This document shows positions 8,954-18,449 of a DNA stretch of 64,000 nt, piece after piece. The first letter of the stretch is position 1. Every line of letters starts with the position of its first letter. Source of the DNA: Ursidibacter maritimus. GTDB lineage: Bacteria > Pseudomonadota > Gammaproteobacteria > Enterobacterales > Pasteurellaceae. The stretch spans positions 1 through 64,000 of the forward strand of contig NZ_LEKN01000036.1 in NCBI RefSeq assembly GCF_009761395.1. Direction: 5' to 3'. The translations under genes were made by a program, and so were the position numbers. The notes under the pieces were generated by a model, which was given only the letters and a program-made list of their open reading frames with translations, had not been told where the DNA came from and searched no databases.

Positions 8954-9003
8954 TATTGTCGAATTCAACTCCATTTACTCGGGATATTTTATTAAGGTTA
9001 TTT

Positions 9004-9642
9004 ATGAAAAAATTAGTTTTAAAAACGGCATTTGTTGCACTTTCTGCACTTTTTACTTTAAATGCTAGCGCAAATACGTCTGCTCCAGTGGCAAATAAAG
9101 AGTATATTCAAGTTAAAGAGACACCATCTACACAGAAAGAAGTGTTAGAGTTTTTCTCATTTTACTGTCCGCACTGCTACGATTTCGAATTCCAGTATAA
9201 AATTCCATCTACCATTAAGGCTGGCTTAGATAAAGATGTTGTGTTTAAGCAATACCACGTTGATTTCTTAGGTCGTCAGTCTGAAAGTCTAACAAGAGCA
9301 TGGGCATTAGCAATGGCTCTTGGGGTAGAAGATAAGGTCAAAACCCCATTATTTGAAGCTGCACAGAAAGATAGTATCAAATCAATGGAGGATATTCGTG
9401 CCATTTTCTTAGCAAATGGTATTACTGCTGAACAGTTTGATGGCGGTATTAACAGCTTTGCAGTGAATGGTTTAGTGAATAAACAAACTCAAGCGGTTAA
9501 AGAGTTTAATGTGCGTGGCGTGCCAGCTTTTTATGTGAATGAGCAATATCAATTAAATTTAGAAGGATTCTCGGATTCTCGCACAACGGAAGAATTTGTT
9601 AAACGTTACATTGATGCGGCACTGTTTTTAGTGAAGAAGTAA
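9004..9642 (+). CDS. dsbA: Periplasmic thiol:disulfide oxidoreductase DsbA
   Basis: DsbA puts disulfide bonds into exported proteins and is reoxidised by DsbB in the inner membrane. The 212-residue product has a Sec signal peptide (MKKLVLKTAFVALSALF, cleavage near NASA), a thioredoxin fold with the active site CPHC (FFSFYCPHCYDF) and the cis-proline loop GVPAFYVN. The ATG at 9004 gives a normal signal peptide and has AAGG upstream; the reading from 8956 would add 16 residues ahead of the signal. The gene is probably co-transcribed with yihD, 50 bp upstream. Confidence 0.95.
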   Translation: MKKLVLKTAFVALSALFTLNASANTSAPVANKEYIQVKETPSTQKEVLEFFSFYCPHCYDFEFQYKIPSTIKAGLDKDVVFKQYHVDFLGRQSESLTRAWALAMALGVEDKVKTPLFEAAQKDSIKSMEDIRAIFLANGITAEQFDGGINSFAVNGLVNKQTQAVKEFNVRGVPAFYVNEQYQLNLEGFSDSRTTEEFVKRYIDAALFLVKK

Positions 9643-9663
9643 AAATTCTTTCAAAATGATATA

Positions 9664-9699
9664 AAAAATGGCTTAAAGTTAATCCTTTAAGCCATTTTT
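9664..9699. terminator. Bidirectional terminator between dsbA and ddc
   Basis: A long stem (AAAATGGCTTAAAG with CTTTAAGCCATTTT) with A- and T-rich shoulders lies between the convergent dsbA and ddc genes. The T-run on the plus strand serves dsbA and that on the minus strand serves ddc. Confidence 0.87.
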
Positions 9700-9700
9700 G

Positions 9701-11233
9701 TTAATCGATTGCAGGGGTGTAGTTACCCTGTACAATAGCATCTTTAATATGCTCTGCCTCATTCAATACTTGTTCAAGTAGGGCTTTCACATTATCTAAA
9801 GTTGCGATTGGGCTGAGTGTTGTCATTTTCAACGACTGCACGTTGCCGACTTTTGTTACTCCAATGTTTGCTTCGCCTCGTGCAAAGAGTTCGTCAGCAA
9901 CATTTTGGTTGAGTGCATCAATAAATTCCACTGGGTAGTCAGTTGGTTTAACTCGGAACAAGACTGATGCAAATTGTGGCTCAACCAGTAACTCTAAGCC
10001 TTCAGTGGCATTGATATAAGCGGCAACATCACGAGTTAATTTTACGCCGTGGTCGATCATTGATCCGTATAAGTCTTCGCCTAAAGCTTCAACCGTAAAC
10101 CATAATTTTAAGGCATCAAAACGGCGAGTTGTTTGTAACGATTTTGCCACTAAATTTGGTACACCATGTTCTTCGTCATATTCTGAATTGAGATAATCAG
10201 CTTTGTAATCAATATAGCGATATTCTGCTTCATCTTTCAGTAAGAATGCCCCACAGGAGATGGTTTGGAAGAAATGTTTGTGGAAATCAAGGGTTACTGA
10301 GTCGGTTAATTCAATGCCGTCTAACCAATTACGGTATTCATTAGAGAGTAATAATGCACCACCCCAAGCAGCATCAACGTGCATCCAAATACCATATTTG
10401 TCGGTAACAGCGCGAATGGCTTTTAATGGATCAATTGCCCCTGCATCAGTTGTCCCTGCAGTTGCCACTACGCAAGCAACAATTTTGCCCTGAGCGGTGA
10501 GATCCGCGATGGTTTTTTCAAGTGCAGTAACGTCCATTTGTGCGTTGGCATTACAAGGTACAGTAACAACAGATTGGAAACCCATTCCCATCATTGCCAT
10601 ATTTTTTTGTACCGAGAAGTGTGCATTTTCAGAACAGATTACTTTTACTTTTTGCATTGCTTCTGCAGGAATGCCATCTCGTTGTACAGACCATTCGCTA
10701 CCGTCACTGTTCTTCCAATGCTTAGCAATACACGCATCACGAGCTAATAACACACCCATTAAGTTAGATTGTGTGCCGCCTGATGTGAATACACCAGCTT
10801 GCCCTTTACCGTAGCCAACTTTTTCTCGCAACCATTCAATAAGCTGAACTTCCATTAGTGAACCAGCAGGGCTTTGATCCCAAGAATCCATTGACTGATT
10901 GGTGGCGTTAATCAGCACTTCAGCAATTTGGCTAGTTACCATCGTTGGGCAGTGTAAGTGTGCTAAAGAGTGTGGGTGATGAACCTTCAAACTCTTATTT
11001 AAGAATAATTCAACTAAGCGGTTAAGGGATTGTTCAACACCTAAACCTTGTTTAGACGGTTGGAATGCAATTTCTGAGCGGAGTTGTTTAATGCTACCGC
11101 CAGTGTACATTTTTGTATTTTGTAGCCAAGAACTTACCGCTTGTACTGCATTTTGCATTGCGGATTGGTAGTCGGCAATAGATTGTGAATCGTTACAGAA
11201 CAGCGCCTGTTTATGTTTTTCAAGAGTTGTCAT
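9701..11233 (-). CDS. ddc: L-2,4-diaminobutyrate decarboxylase
   Basis: This 510-residue PLP enzyme of the group II decarboxylase family removes CO2 from L-2,4-diaminobutyrate to give 1,3-diaminopropane. The PLP lysine lies in [11 protein letters not shown]. Also visible are the cofactor-pocket motifs [19 protein letters not shown] and [13 protein letters not shown]. The assignment to diaminobutyrate rather than glutamate or tyrosine rests on the gene directly upstream being the matching aminotransferase (dat), the same pairing known from Haemophilus and Acinetobacter. TTAGGAAAT precedes the ATG. A strong hairpin lies between dat and ddc, so the two may not be produced in equal amounts. Confidence 0.9.
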   Translation of the reverse strand: MTTLEKHKQALFCNDSQSIADYQSAMQNAVQAVSSWLQNTKMYTGGSIKQLRSEIAFQPSKQGLGVEQSLNRLVELFLNKSLKVHHPHSLAHLHCPTMVTSQIAEVLINATNQSMDSWDQSPAGSLMEVQLIEWLREKVGYGKGQAGVFTSGGTQSNLMGVLLARDACIAKHWKNSDGSEWSVQRDGIPAEAMQKVKVICSENAHFSVQKNMAMMGMGFQSVVTVPCNANAQMDVTALEKTIADLTAQGKIVACVVATAGTTDAGAIDPLKAIRAVTDKYGIWMHVDAAWGGALLLSNEYRNWLDGIELTDSVTLDFHKHFFQTISCGAFLLKDEAEYRYIDYKADYLNSEYDEEHGVPNLVAKSLQTTRRFDALKLWFTVEALGEDLYGSMIDHGVKLTRDVAAYINATEGLELLVEPQFASVLFRVKPTDYPVEFIDALNQNVADELFARGEANIGVTKVGNVQSLKMTTLSPIATLDNVKALLEQVLNEAEHIKDAIVQGNYTPAID

Positions 11234-11253
11234 TGATTATTTCCTAAAGAGTA

Positions 11254-11286
11254 AAATTCTGCCCCATAATAAGTGGGGCAGAATTT
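11254..11286 (-). terminator. Intercistronic terminator-like hairpin between dat and ddc
   Basis: A perfect 13-bp stem (AAATTCTGCCCCA with TGGGGCAGAATTT, loop of 7) is followed on the minus strand by a TTTT run. It lies 20 bp upstream of the ddc start. It could reduce read-through from dat into ddc or protect the processed dat mRNA. Confidence 0.75.
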
Positions 11287-11300
11287 ATGATATTGGCTTT

Positions 11301-12665
11301 TTAGCTACGGGTCGCTTTTAGTGCATCTTGTACTGCTTGGGTAAAGCGTTTAATCATCTCTTCACATTCTGATTGAGTAATGATTAACGGGCAAAGGATA
11401 CGAACCACATTACCGCCACGTCCACCACGCTCAAGGAGTAATTTGTGTTTAAAGCAAGCTTTTTGAATTTCTGCGGCTAATACACCATCGGCTGGGTAAG
11501 CACCGATACGATCTTGTGGTTGGCGTTCATCGACAATTTCAATACCGATCATTAAACCTTTACCACGCACGTTGCCGATACAACCAAATTGCTGAGCAAG
11601 TTTTTTCAACTCTGCCTGTAAGAAATCGCCACGCTGTTGTGCATTTTGAGCTAGGTTCTGTTCTTTCATTACTTTTAAAGACGCATAACCTGTTGCCATT
11701 GCTAATTGATTACCGCGGAACGTACCTGTGTGTCCGGCTGGTTGCCACGCATCAAACTCTTTTTTGATGGCTAATACTGCTAATGGTAAGCTACCACCAA
11801 CGGCTTTAGACATTACCACTACATCAGGCTCAATACCTGCGTGTTCAAAGGCAAACATTTTGCCTGAACGACAGAAGCCTGCTTGAACTTCATCTAAAAT
11901 CAATACAATACCGTGTTTTTTAGTCACTTCACGAATTTTTTGTAACCATTTCACTGGTGCAGTAACCACGCCACCTTCGCCTTGAATGGCTTCTAAGATA
12001 ACAGCTGCTGGTTTAACTACACCGCTTTCCACATCTTCAATAAAGTTTTCGAAATAGTAGGTAAGGGCATCTACACCCGCTTCTCCGCCGATGCCCAATG
12101 GACAACGATATTCGTGTGGATATGGCATAAACTGCACTCCAGCCATTAAGTTCTGAACGGCATTTTTAGCATTAAGATTACCCGTCATTGATAATGAACC
12201 ATGAGTCATTCCGTGATAGCCACCAGAAAATGAAATCACATTACCACGTCCAGTATAGGTTTTTGCTAATTTGATTGCTGCTTCTGTACCATCTGCACCG
12301 CTTGGGCCACAAAATTGTAAACGGTATTCACCTTTTGGGAAGAAAGAGAGTAATTCTTCTGTAAAGGCATCTTTTAATGGGGTGGTTAAATCAAGGGTAT
12401 GCAAAGGCAATCCACTGGCTAAGACATCTTGAATTGCTTTGATTACATCAGGGTGGTTATGACCAAGAGCCAAAGTACCAGCCCCTGCCAAACAATCTAA
12501 GTATTCGTTTCCTTCAACATCGGTTACCCAACAACCTTGTGCTTTAGCAATCGCTAAAGGTAATTTGCGCGGATAACTGCGAACATTCGACTCCATCTCA
12601 TTTTGACGGGTTAAATAATATTCATTGGTCGCTTGGTTGATCGGATTTACAGGCGTGTTTGTCAT
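11301..12665 (-). CDS. dat: L-2,4-diaminobutyrate:2-oxoglutarate aminotransferase
   Basis: This 454-residue class III PLP aminotransferase transfers an amino group between glutamate and aspartate semialdehyde to form 2,4-diaminobutyrate, the substrate of Ddc. Family motifs visible: [16 protein letters not shown] near the start, [45 protein letters not shown], and the PLP-lysine segment [15 protein letters not shown]. The N-terminal [19 protein letters not shown] matches Dat proteins. Its other substrate, aspartate semialdehyde, is made by asd, also in this window. The ribosome site is weak (AAGGTC, about 15 nt away). The 488-bp upstream region is rich in hairpins and holds a perfect palindrome. 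Confidence 0.9.
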   Translation of the reverse strand: MTNTPVNPINQATNEYYLTRQNEMESNVRSYPRKLPLAIAKAQGCWVTDVEGNEYLDCLAGAGTLALGHNHPDVIKAIQDVLASGLPLHTLDLTTPLKDAFTEELLSFFPKGEYRLQFCGPSGADGTEAAIKLAKTYTGRGNVISFSGGYHGMTHGSLSMTGNLNAKNAVQNLMAGVQFMPYPHEYRCPLGIGGEAGVDALTYYFENFIEDVESGVVKPAAVILEAIQGEGGVVTAPVKWLQKIREVTKKHGIVLILDEVQAGFCRSGKMFAFEHAGIEPDVVVMSKAVGGSLPLAVLAIKKEFDAWQPAGHTGTFRGNQLAMATGYASLKVMKEQNLAQNAQQRGDFLQAELKKLAQQFGCIGNVRGKGLMIGIEIVDERQPQDRIGAYPADGVLAAEIQKACFKHKLLLERGGRGGNVVRILCPLIITQSECEEMIKRFTQAVQDALKATRS

Positions 12666-13153
12666 TTGTTTAATAGACCTTCTATAAGAGGTTAAAAAAA
12701 TAAGTCGGGTGCCTTGCGGGAAGCCTAAGCTTTCTTATTCTAAAAATAAGATGCCTTGGGGCATTTGACTCGCTACTTATTAAAAAAAGCGTTTCAGCTT
12801 TTTTGTTTTTACCCTATTTATTCCCGAGAGAATGGGATAGGTTGGAAACAGAGTTTTGGTTTAAATATAGGGTATATTTAAGGCGGCTAATACTACTGCT
12901 TTTTATAAAAAAAGAAAGGTTTTTTTGAGCAACTTTAATAGATATTACAAATAATAGCCATTATAAATGCAAACGATTGCCTGTCATTGAATAAAACAGT
13001 AAGGCGTAAGGTTAGGTAGTTCGGAACCGACATCTCATACACTACCCACTACCCCAAAGAACGATATTTTTCTTAGGGCTAATCTAAGCCCCAAATATTA
13101 GTAGCAACGACTTTGTCCACACGCCATAGAAGAGCGGATCTTCTACATAATCA
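12666..13153 (-). promoter_or_regulatory. 488-bp region upstream of dat with palindrome and hairpins
   Basis: No gene-length reading frame is present. On the minus strand (lipA towards dat) it holds in order: a GGGCT/AGCCC hairpin near 13079-13095; a perfect inverted repeat at 12861-12881 (TTAAATATA, GGG, TATATTTAA), which looks like an operator; a hairpin AAAAGC/GCTTTT with a T7 tail (about 12784-12804) that looks like a terminator; a small ATGCC/GGCAT hairpin followed by CTTATTTTT (about 12735-12765); and a final T7 tract shortly before dat. This may be a dat leader with attenuation, a small RNA, or both. No tRNA or known riboswitch was recognised. Confidence 0.5.
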
Positions 13154-14116
13154 TCATTTCACTAACCCACCGCTTGCTTGTAAATCTGCGTGGTAAGAAG
13201 AACGCACAAAAGGACCACAGGCCGCGTGTTCAAACCCCATTTTTTCTGCTCTTTCTCGGAACATATCAAATTCTGTTGGGTGAACATAACGAGCCACAGG
13301 TAAATGGTGACGACTTGGCTGTAAATACTGACCTAGTGTAAGCATTGTGACCCCATGTGAGCGTAAGTCTTGCATTACTTCTAGAATTTCTTCATTCGTT
13401 TCGCCTAAGCCAACCATAATACCTGATTTAGTTGGGATATCAGGGAATACCGCTTTAAATTCTTTGAGTAACTTAAGCGACCATTCATAATCTGCCCCTG
13501 GACGAATTTCACGGTATAGACGTGGCACATTCTCAAGGTTATGGTTGAATACATCAGGTGGATTTTCCTTCAGGATTTCAATCGCTTGCTCAATACGCCC
13601 ACGAAAATCAGGCACAAGAATTTCAATTTTAATCCCTGGGTTAATTGCGCGAATCTCACGCACACAAGCGGCAAAATGGCCTGCTCCACGATCGGGTAAA
13701 TCATCGCGATCGACCGATGTGATTACCACATATTTCAAACGCATATCTTGAATAGTTTCAGCCAATTTGCGTGGCTCATCTTGATCTAGTGGCAACGGTT
13801 TGCCATGCGCAACATCGCAGAATGGGCAACGACGTGTACAAATTGCACCCATAATCATAAAAGTGGCTGTACCATGGTTAAAACATTCGTGTAAATTTGG
13901 GCAAGATGCTTCTTCACAAACTGAATGTAAACCATGACGACGCATTCCATTTTTGATACTTTCAATTTTTGCCGAATTTGCAGGCAACTTAATTTTCATC
14001 CACTCTGGCTTTTTGAGTAGCTCTTGGTCTGGATCGATATTTTTTACGGGAATAATGGACGTTTTAGCAGCATCTCTATATTTTACGCCACGTTCCATTT
14101 TAAAGGGTGTACCCAT
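13154..14116 (-). CDS. lipA: Lipoyl synthase
   Basis: LipA is a radical SAM enzyme that inserts two sulfur atoms into protein-bound octanoyl groups to make the lipoyl cofactor of 2-oxoacid dehydrogenases and the glycine cleavage system. The 320-residue protein has both iron-sulfur clusters: the auxiliary [12 protein letters not shown] and the radical [11 protein letters not shown]. The family end ([17 protein letters not shown]) is intact. The ATG at 14116 ([16 protein letters not shown]) was chosen over the TTG six bases upstream because AGGA lies 7 bases before it. It starts only 9 bp after lipB and ends the rsfS-to-lipA cluster. Confidence 0.95.
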   Translation of the reverse strand: MGTPFKMERGVKYRDAAKTSIIPVKNIDPDQELLKKPEWMKIKLPANSAKIESIKNGMRRHGLHSVCEEASCPNLHECFNHGTATFMIMGAICTRRCPFCDVAHGKPLPLDQDEPRKLAETIQDMRLKYVVITSVDRDDLPDRGAGHFAACVREIRAINPGIKIEILVPDFRGRIEQAIEILKENPPDVFNHNLENVPRLYREIRPGADYEWSLKLLKEFKAVFPDIPTKSGIMVGLGETNEEILEVMQDLRSHGVTMLTLGQYLQPSRHHLPVARYVHPTEFDMFRERAEKMGFEHAACGPFVRSSYHADLQASGGLVK

Positions 14117-14125
14117 CGACAATTC

Positions 14126-14791
14126 CTATTTGTTAATAACTTGTTGAGTATTATACCCGAGAATCTCACGAAAGTAATTGACCAATTTTGCGGAAACCTT
14201 CTCACAATTGGCTTCATCTTCAGTAACAAAATCGGCAAGCTGGCACATTTCTAACCCTGCATAGCCACAGGGATTAATTTGACGGAAAGGGGTTAAATCC
14301 ATCTTAATGTTTAATGCTAACCCATGAAATGAGCAACCTTTACGAATACGTAACCCAAGTGAGCAAATCTTTCGCCCATCAATATATACCCCCGGAGCAT
14401 CAGGCTTTGGATAAGCATCAATATGATAATCTGCTAAGGTTTTAACTACCGATTGCTCTAATGCTGATACTAAGTCCCGCACGCTTAAATCATTACCATT
14501 GGCTTTGTGTCGTTTAATATCAATCAACACATACATAATTTGCTGACCGATACCGTGGTAAGTGATTTGCCCACCACGATCCGATTGCACCACAGGAATA
14601 TGACTTTGATTAAGCAAATGCTCAGGTTTACCTGCTGAGCCTTGTGTAAAAACAGAAGGGTGTTGAACTAACCAAATTTCGTCAGGCGTTTCTTCACTGC
14701 GATTATCGGTAAACTGCTGCATCTTTTGCCAAGTTTCTTGGTAATCTTGAGTACCAAGCTGACGAATAATAAGAGTTGGTGTCGTTACCAT
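14126..14791 (-). CDS. lipB: Octanoyl-ACP:protein N-octanoyltransferase
   Basis: LipB transfers octanoate from acyl carrier protein to lipoyl domains, supplying the substrate for LipA. The 221-residue product shows the family motifs [36 protein letters not shown] and the catalytic-cysteine region [12 protein letters not shown]. lipA follows at once on the same strand. An uptake-signal inverted pair lies just upstream (about 14824-14868), between ybeD and lipB, and may act as a weak terminator. Confidence 0.95.
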   Translation of the reverse strand: MVTTPTLIIRQLGTQDYQETWQKMQQFTDNRSEETPDEIWLVQHPSVFTQGSAGKPEHLLNQSHIPVVQSDRGGQITYHGIGQQIMYVLIDIKRHKANGNDLSVRDLVSALEQSVVKTLADYHIDAYPKPDAPGVYIDGRKICSLGLRIRKGCSFHGLALNIKMDLTPFRQINPCGYAGLEMCQLADFVTEDEANCEKVSAKLVNYFREILGYNTQQVINK

Positions 14792-14871
14792 TGTGTATTG
14801 CTCTGTAATGATGATGAAAGTAAGCGGTAACTTTCTACAAATTTTTTACTAAAACTCACCGCTTGTGAAGA

Positions 14872-15171
14872 TTATAATACCATTCTCACCCCTTCAATTT
14901 TGGCAAGATCAGTATAAAGTGTTTCAACCTGTTCAATATTCTCTGCTTGAATGGTAATTGAAACGGAATGATAAGTGCCTTTAGCACTCTCTTTAAGCAT
15001 TGGGTTGTAATCTCCTTTTACGACTTTTTGCACTTCGCTAACTACATCATCAACTAATCCATCGCGTTTTGCCCCTACGACCTTGAAGGTAAATGAGCAA
15101 GGGAATTCAAGTAAGTCTTTTAGTTTTGCTTGTGGTAAGTCAGATAAATTTACAGTTTTATTTTCTGTCAT
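14872..15171 (-). CDS. ybeD: YbeD family regulatory-fold protein
   Basis: This 99-residue cytoplasmic protein of the YbeD/DUF493 family has an ACT-like ferredoxin fold. The family core is visible: [34 protein letters not shown] and the C-terminal IEGVRMVL. Its function is not settled; in E. coli it also lies between dacA and lipB. The ATG at 15171 (MTENKTVNL) was chosen because AAGGAAC stands upstream and it matches the family start; the longer reading adds 14 residues. Confidence 0.9.
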   Translation of the reverse strand: MTENKTVNLSDLPQAKLKDLLEFPCSFTFKVVGAKRDGLVDDVVSEVQKVVKGDYNPMLKESAKGTYHSVSITIQAENIEQVETLYTDLAKIEGVRMVL

Positions 15172-15291
15172 TTTTTGTTCCTTTTGAAATATACAAGCAG
15201 TGGGATTTTGCAATTCTTTTACAAGATCTCACCGCTTGCGAGCTAAGATTGGGATAATTTCTAAAATTACAAGGGAATGATTCGCTAGGAA

Positions 15292-16470
15292 TTAGTTAAA
15301 TAACCCCTTGATTGTTAATACCACCCAGTCCCAGGCTTTGCCAATAAATCCAGCTTCAGCAACATCTTGCATTACTTGCAAATCAATTGAGGCAATATCT
15401 TTATCATTTAACTGATAGACTACTTTACCAACTATTTGACCTTTCGCTAATGGTGCTTCAAGCGTTTTCTTCTCTAACACATAACGAGCCTTTAATTCGC
15501 CTGTTTTACCTTTTGGCACAGTGATATAGCTGTCTTGTAACGTACCGAGCTGAATTTTATTTAAATCACCATAATATACGCTCTGTTCTGAAACAGTTTG
15601 ACCAGCGGCTAATGGTTTAACCGTTTCAAAACTAGCAAAGCCCCATTGTAAGAGCTTTTTGCTTTCAATTTCACGCCCTTTAATACTCTCTACACCCATT
15701 ACGACTGAAATTAAACGAGTATTGCTGTTGTAAGCAGAGGCCACGAGATTATAGCCAGCTTTGTCTGTATGTCCTGTTTTCATTCCATCAACATTCATTG
15801 TCTTATCCCACAACAATCCGTTACGGTTTGGTTGTTTGATTTTGTTGAAGGTAAATTCTTTTTCAGCATAAATTTTATATTCTTCAGGAAGATCACGAAT
15901 TAGGTGAGTACCAATAATCGCCATATCACGAGCCGATGAATATTGATTCGGGTCATCTAAGCCGTGAACGGTTGCAAAATGAGTGTTTTTCAATCCAAAT
16001 TGCTGTACATATTTATTCATTGTGTCAATAAAGGCTTGTTGTGAACCTGATAAATGCTCAGCAATTGCCACACAAGCATCATTGCCTGATACCACAATAA
16101 TACCGCGATTTAAATCATCAACAGAAACCTGCTGATTTAAATTTAAGAACATTTTTGAAGAACCAGGGAATTTTTGTCCCCAGGAACTTTCGGTAATGGT
16201 AACTAAATCATTATTTTTAATTTTACCTGTTCTAAGAGCATCACCTACGACATAGCTTGTCATCATTTTAGTCAAACTTGCTGGATATTGACGTTGATCT
16301 GGGTTCAAACTTGCTAATACTGCACCTGAGTTATAATCCATCAAAATATAAGTTTGAGCATTGATTTGTGGGGATGAAATACCGTAATCAACATCAGAAT
16401 TAGCATAAGCGATACTAGAAAGTGCAAGCGCACATAAACTGACTGATTTTAGAAATTTATTTTTTAACAT
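15292..16470 (-). CDS. dacA: D-alanyl-D-alanine carboxypeptidase (PBP5/6 type)
   Basis: This low-molecular-mass penicillin-binding protein trims the terminal D-Ala from peptidoglycan stem peptides in the periplasm. The 392-residue sequence starts with a Sec signal peptide ending near IAYANS. It carries the three serine-peptidase motifs: SLTK (SxxK), SGN and KTGHT. The C-terminal part has the PBP5 all-beta domain and an amphipathic end (FIGKAWDWVVLTIKGLFN) that anchors the protein to the outer face of the inner membrane. It lies downstream of rlpA in the elongation cluster. Confidence 0.94.
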   Translation of the reverse strand: MLKNKFLKSVSLCALALSSIAYANSDVDYGISSPQINAQTYILMDYNSGAVLASLNPDQRQYPASLTKMMTSYVVGDALRTGKIKNNDLVTITESSWGQKFPGSSKMFLNLNQQVSVDDLNRGIIVVSGNDACVAIAEHLSGSQQAFIDTMNKYVQQFGLKNTHFATVHGLDDPNQYSSARDMAIIGTHLIRDLPEEYKIYAEKEFTFNKIKQPNRNGLLWDKTMNVDGMKTGHTDKAGYNLVASAYNSNTRLISVVMGVESIKGREIESKKLLQWGFASFETVKPLAAGQTVSEQSVYYGDLNKIQLGTLQDSYITVPKGKTGELKARYVLEKKTLEAPLAKGQIVGKVVYQLNDKDIASIDLQVMQDVAEAGFIGKAWDWVVLTIKGLFN

Positions 16471-16505
16471 GGTTTGCTTCCGTTCTTGAATAATGACTGT
16501 TTAAA

Positions 16506-17279
16506 TTACTTTGCCTTAATGGCTAAGGTGCTACCCTCACCTTTAACTTTCAAAGGTAGCCCTTCTTTCTTCGCTAATTGTAACAGAGCTTGGGCGCCTT
16601 TACCTGAAATATAACCTTGTCTATCAACTTGCAAAGCTTCAATACGCACCTTGGCAACACCCGAGTGTATCATTCCAATTTCGCGAGCAGCTCCCATTGA
16701 AAGGTCAATTACTCTGCTATGGCTAAATGGACCACGATCATTTATGCGTACAATCACTTTACGTCCGTTACGCAAATTAGTGACTAACGCATAAGAGCCT
16801 AGTGCTAAGGTTTTGTGAGCTGCGGTAAAGCCATTTTTATTATAAATCTCACCGCTTGCGGTTTTTCTACCATGGAACTTTCCTGCGTAATAGCTAGCCG
16901 TACCGACTTGCCCATATTGGCGAGAATTCTCTTTATTGATAGTGGTGTGGTTTTTTCCTTTTTCACGATAAGTGAGCCTTTTATTGCTCACTTTCACATA
17001 GTTTAAACTTGCCCCTTTTACGCCATAACGTTTTTTAGTTTCATTTTTGGCGTTTTTTACACTAGATTTGGCACGCTTTGTTGGCGATTTCACTGACTTC
17101 TTTTTTGCTTTCGCTTTCAGAGTCTTTGATTTACTCTTTTTTATGTCATGAGTGACTAACGTAGTCTTCTCTTTTTTTATTGCCTTAGTTTTTTCTTTCT
17201 TTGGTGCTGAAAAACCGTAAGAAGAAACAAAAAACAATATAATTGTTAGACATAATTTACTGATTTTGCTTAAACGCAT
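16506..17279 (-). CDS. rlpA: RlpA-like septal ring lytic transglycosylase
   Basis: The 257-residue exported protein has the double-psi beta-barrel domain of RlpA ([19 protein letters not shown], then [20 protein letters not shown]), which in characterised homologues cleaves denuded glycan strands. The N-terminal signal ([12 protein letters not shown]) has no lipobox cysteine, so unlike E. coli RlpA this one seems not to be a lipoprotein. A long lysine-rich, low-complexity stretch (about residues 25-85) separates signal and enzyme domain. The C-terminal SPOR domain of E. coli RlpA is absent; the protein ends soon after the barrel. Confidence 0.88.
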   Translation of the reverse strand: MRLSKISKLCLTIILFFVSSYGFSAPKKEKTKAIKKEKTTLVTHDIKKSKSKTLKAKAKKKSVKSPTKRAKSSVKNAKNETKKRYGVKGASLNYVKVSNKRLTYREKGKNHTTINKENSRQYGQVGTASYYAGKFHGRKTASGEIYNKNGFTAAHKTLALGSYALVTNLRNGRKVIVRINDRGPFSHSRVIDLSMGAAREIGMIHSGVAKVRIEALQVDRQGYISGKGAQALLQLAKKEGLPLKVKGEGSTLAIKAK

Positions 17280-17330
17280 AATTTCTCCCTTGCTTTCCCA
17301 AACCGCAAGAAAACAAATATATTTAAATAA

Positions 17331-18449
17331 TTAACGTATGTTATAAGGGTTATTATCTTTACGTTCACGGTGTACATAAACCGACATCATGAGCCCAAAT
17401 GCAGCCATGAGTGTAACGTAAGATGTTCCGCCATAACTAAATAGTGGTAATGGGACGCCCACAACAGGCAAAATTCCACTTACCATTCCAATGTTTACAA
17501 AAACGTAAACGAAAAAAAGTAATGCAGTACCGCCAGACAAAATTCGCCCAAATGCAGAACTCGATTTAGCACCGATCATTAGCCCTCTTGCAATAATAAA
17601 GAGATAAATCGCCAATAAAATCAGTACGCCGATCATGCCGTGCTCTTCACTTAGCACCGCAAAAATAAAATCGGTGTGCGGTTCAGGCAAAAACTCAAGT
17701 TGAGATTGTGTCCCTGCCATCCAACCTTTTCCTTCCAATCCGCCAGATCCGATAGCAATCTTAGATTGAATAATATGGTAGCCCGCACCTAAAGGGTCTT
17801 TCTCTGGGTCAATTAACGTCATTACCCTTGTTTTCTGGTAGTCATGCATTAAGTAGAACCACATAATCGGGATAAACCCAGCAAGAAAGACAACACCAGC
17901 GCCAATGAGTTTCCAACTTAACCCTGCAAGAAATAAAACAAACACGCCTGCGGCACAGACGAGAATAGACGTTCCCAAATCTGGTTGAAGGGCGACTAAA
18001 ACCGTCGGCACAATAATTAACCCTAATGCAACAAACGTATCTTTAAAATTGGGTGGTAGTGAGCGATTGCCCAAGTAAGTTGCGACCATTAAAGGCACCG
18101 ATAATTTAGCAATTTCGGAAGGTTGAAAACGGACAAAACCTAAATTTAACCAACGTTGTGCACCTTTACTCGTTTCGCCTGCAACATCAACTAAAATAAG
18201 TAAAACAATACATACAGCATACAAGTAAGGGGATACTCGCTCATAAAAACGCGGGGGAAAGAGTGCCATAACAATCATTAACCCCATTCCAAGAGATACT
18301 TGAACAACGCGATTAAAAAACATTTTCTCACTACCGCCACTCGCACTATACAGAACCAATAAGCCATAACCCGTAATAGCGAATAAACCAATCAGTAGAA
18401 AAATATCAAACGCTAATAATTTTTTGAAAGTACGTAAGAATTTATTCAT
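17331..18449 (-). CDS. rodA: Rod shape-determining peptidoglycan polymerase RodA
   Basis: RodA is a SEDS-family glycosyltransferase that polymerises lipid II for cell elongation together with PBP2. The 372-residue protein is almost wholly membrane segments. It contains SEDS motifs such as [35 protein letters not shown] and the C-terminal [20 protein letters not shown]. It overlaps its partner gene mrdA by 8 bp, which suggests translational coupling. Confidence 0.95.
   Translation of the reverse strand: MNKFLRTFKKLLAFDIFLLIGLFAITGYGLLVLYSASGGSEKMFFNRVVQVSLGMGLMIVMALFPPRFYERVSPYLYAVCIVLLILVDVAGETSKGAQRWLNLGFVRFQPSEIAKLSVPLMVATYLGNRSLPPNFKDTFVALGLIIVPTVLVALQPDLGTSILVCAAGVFVLFLAGLSWKLIGAGVVFLAGFIPIMWFYLMHDYQKTRVMTLIDPEKDPLGAGYHIIQSKIAIGSGGLEGKGWMAGTQSQLEFLPEPHTDFIFAVLSEEHGMIGVLILLAIYLFIIARGLMIGAKSSSAFGRILSGGTALLFFVYVFVNIGMVSGILPVVGVPLPLFSYGGTSYVTLMAAFGLMMSVYVHRERKDNNPYNIR

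Noticed and set aside
12666-13153. 6S RNA or a lysine riboswitch upstream of dat
   Set aside because: Neither the closing stems nor the conserved cores of these RNAs could be found.
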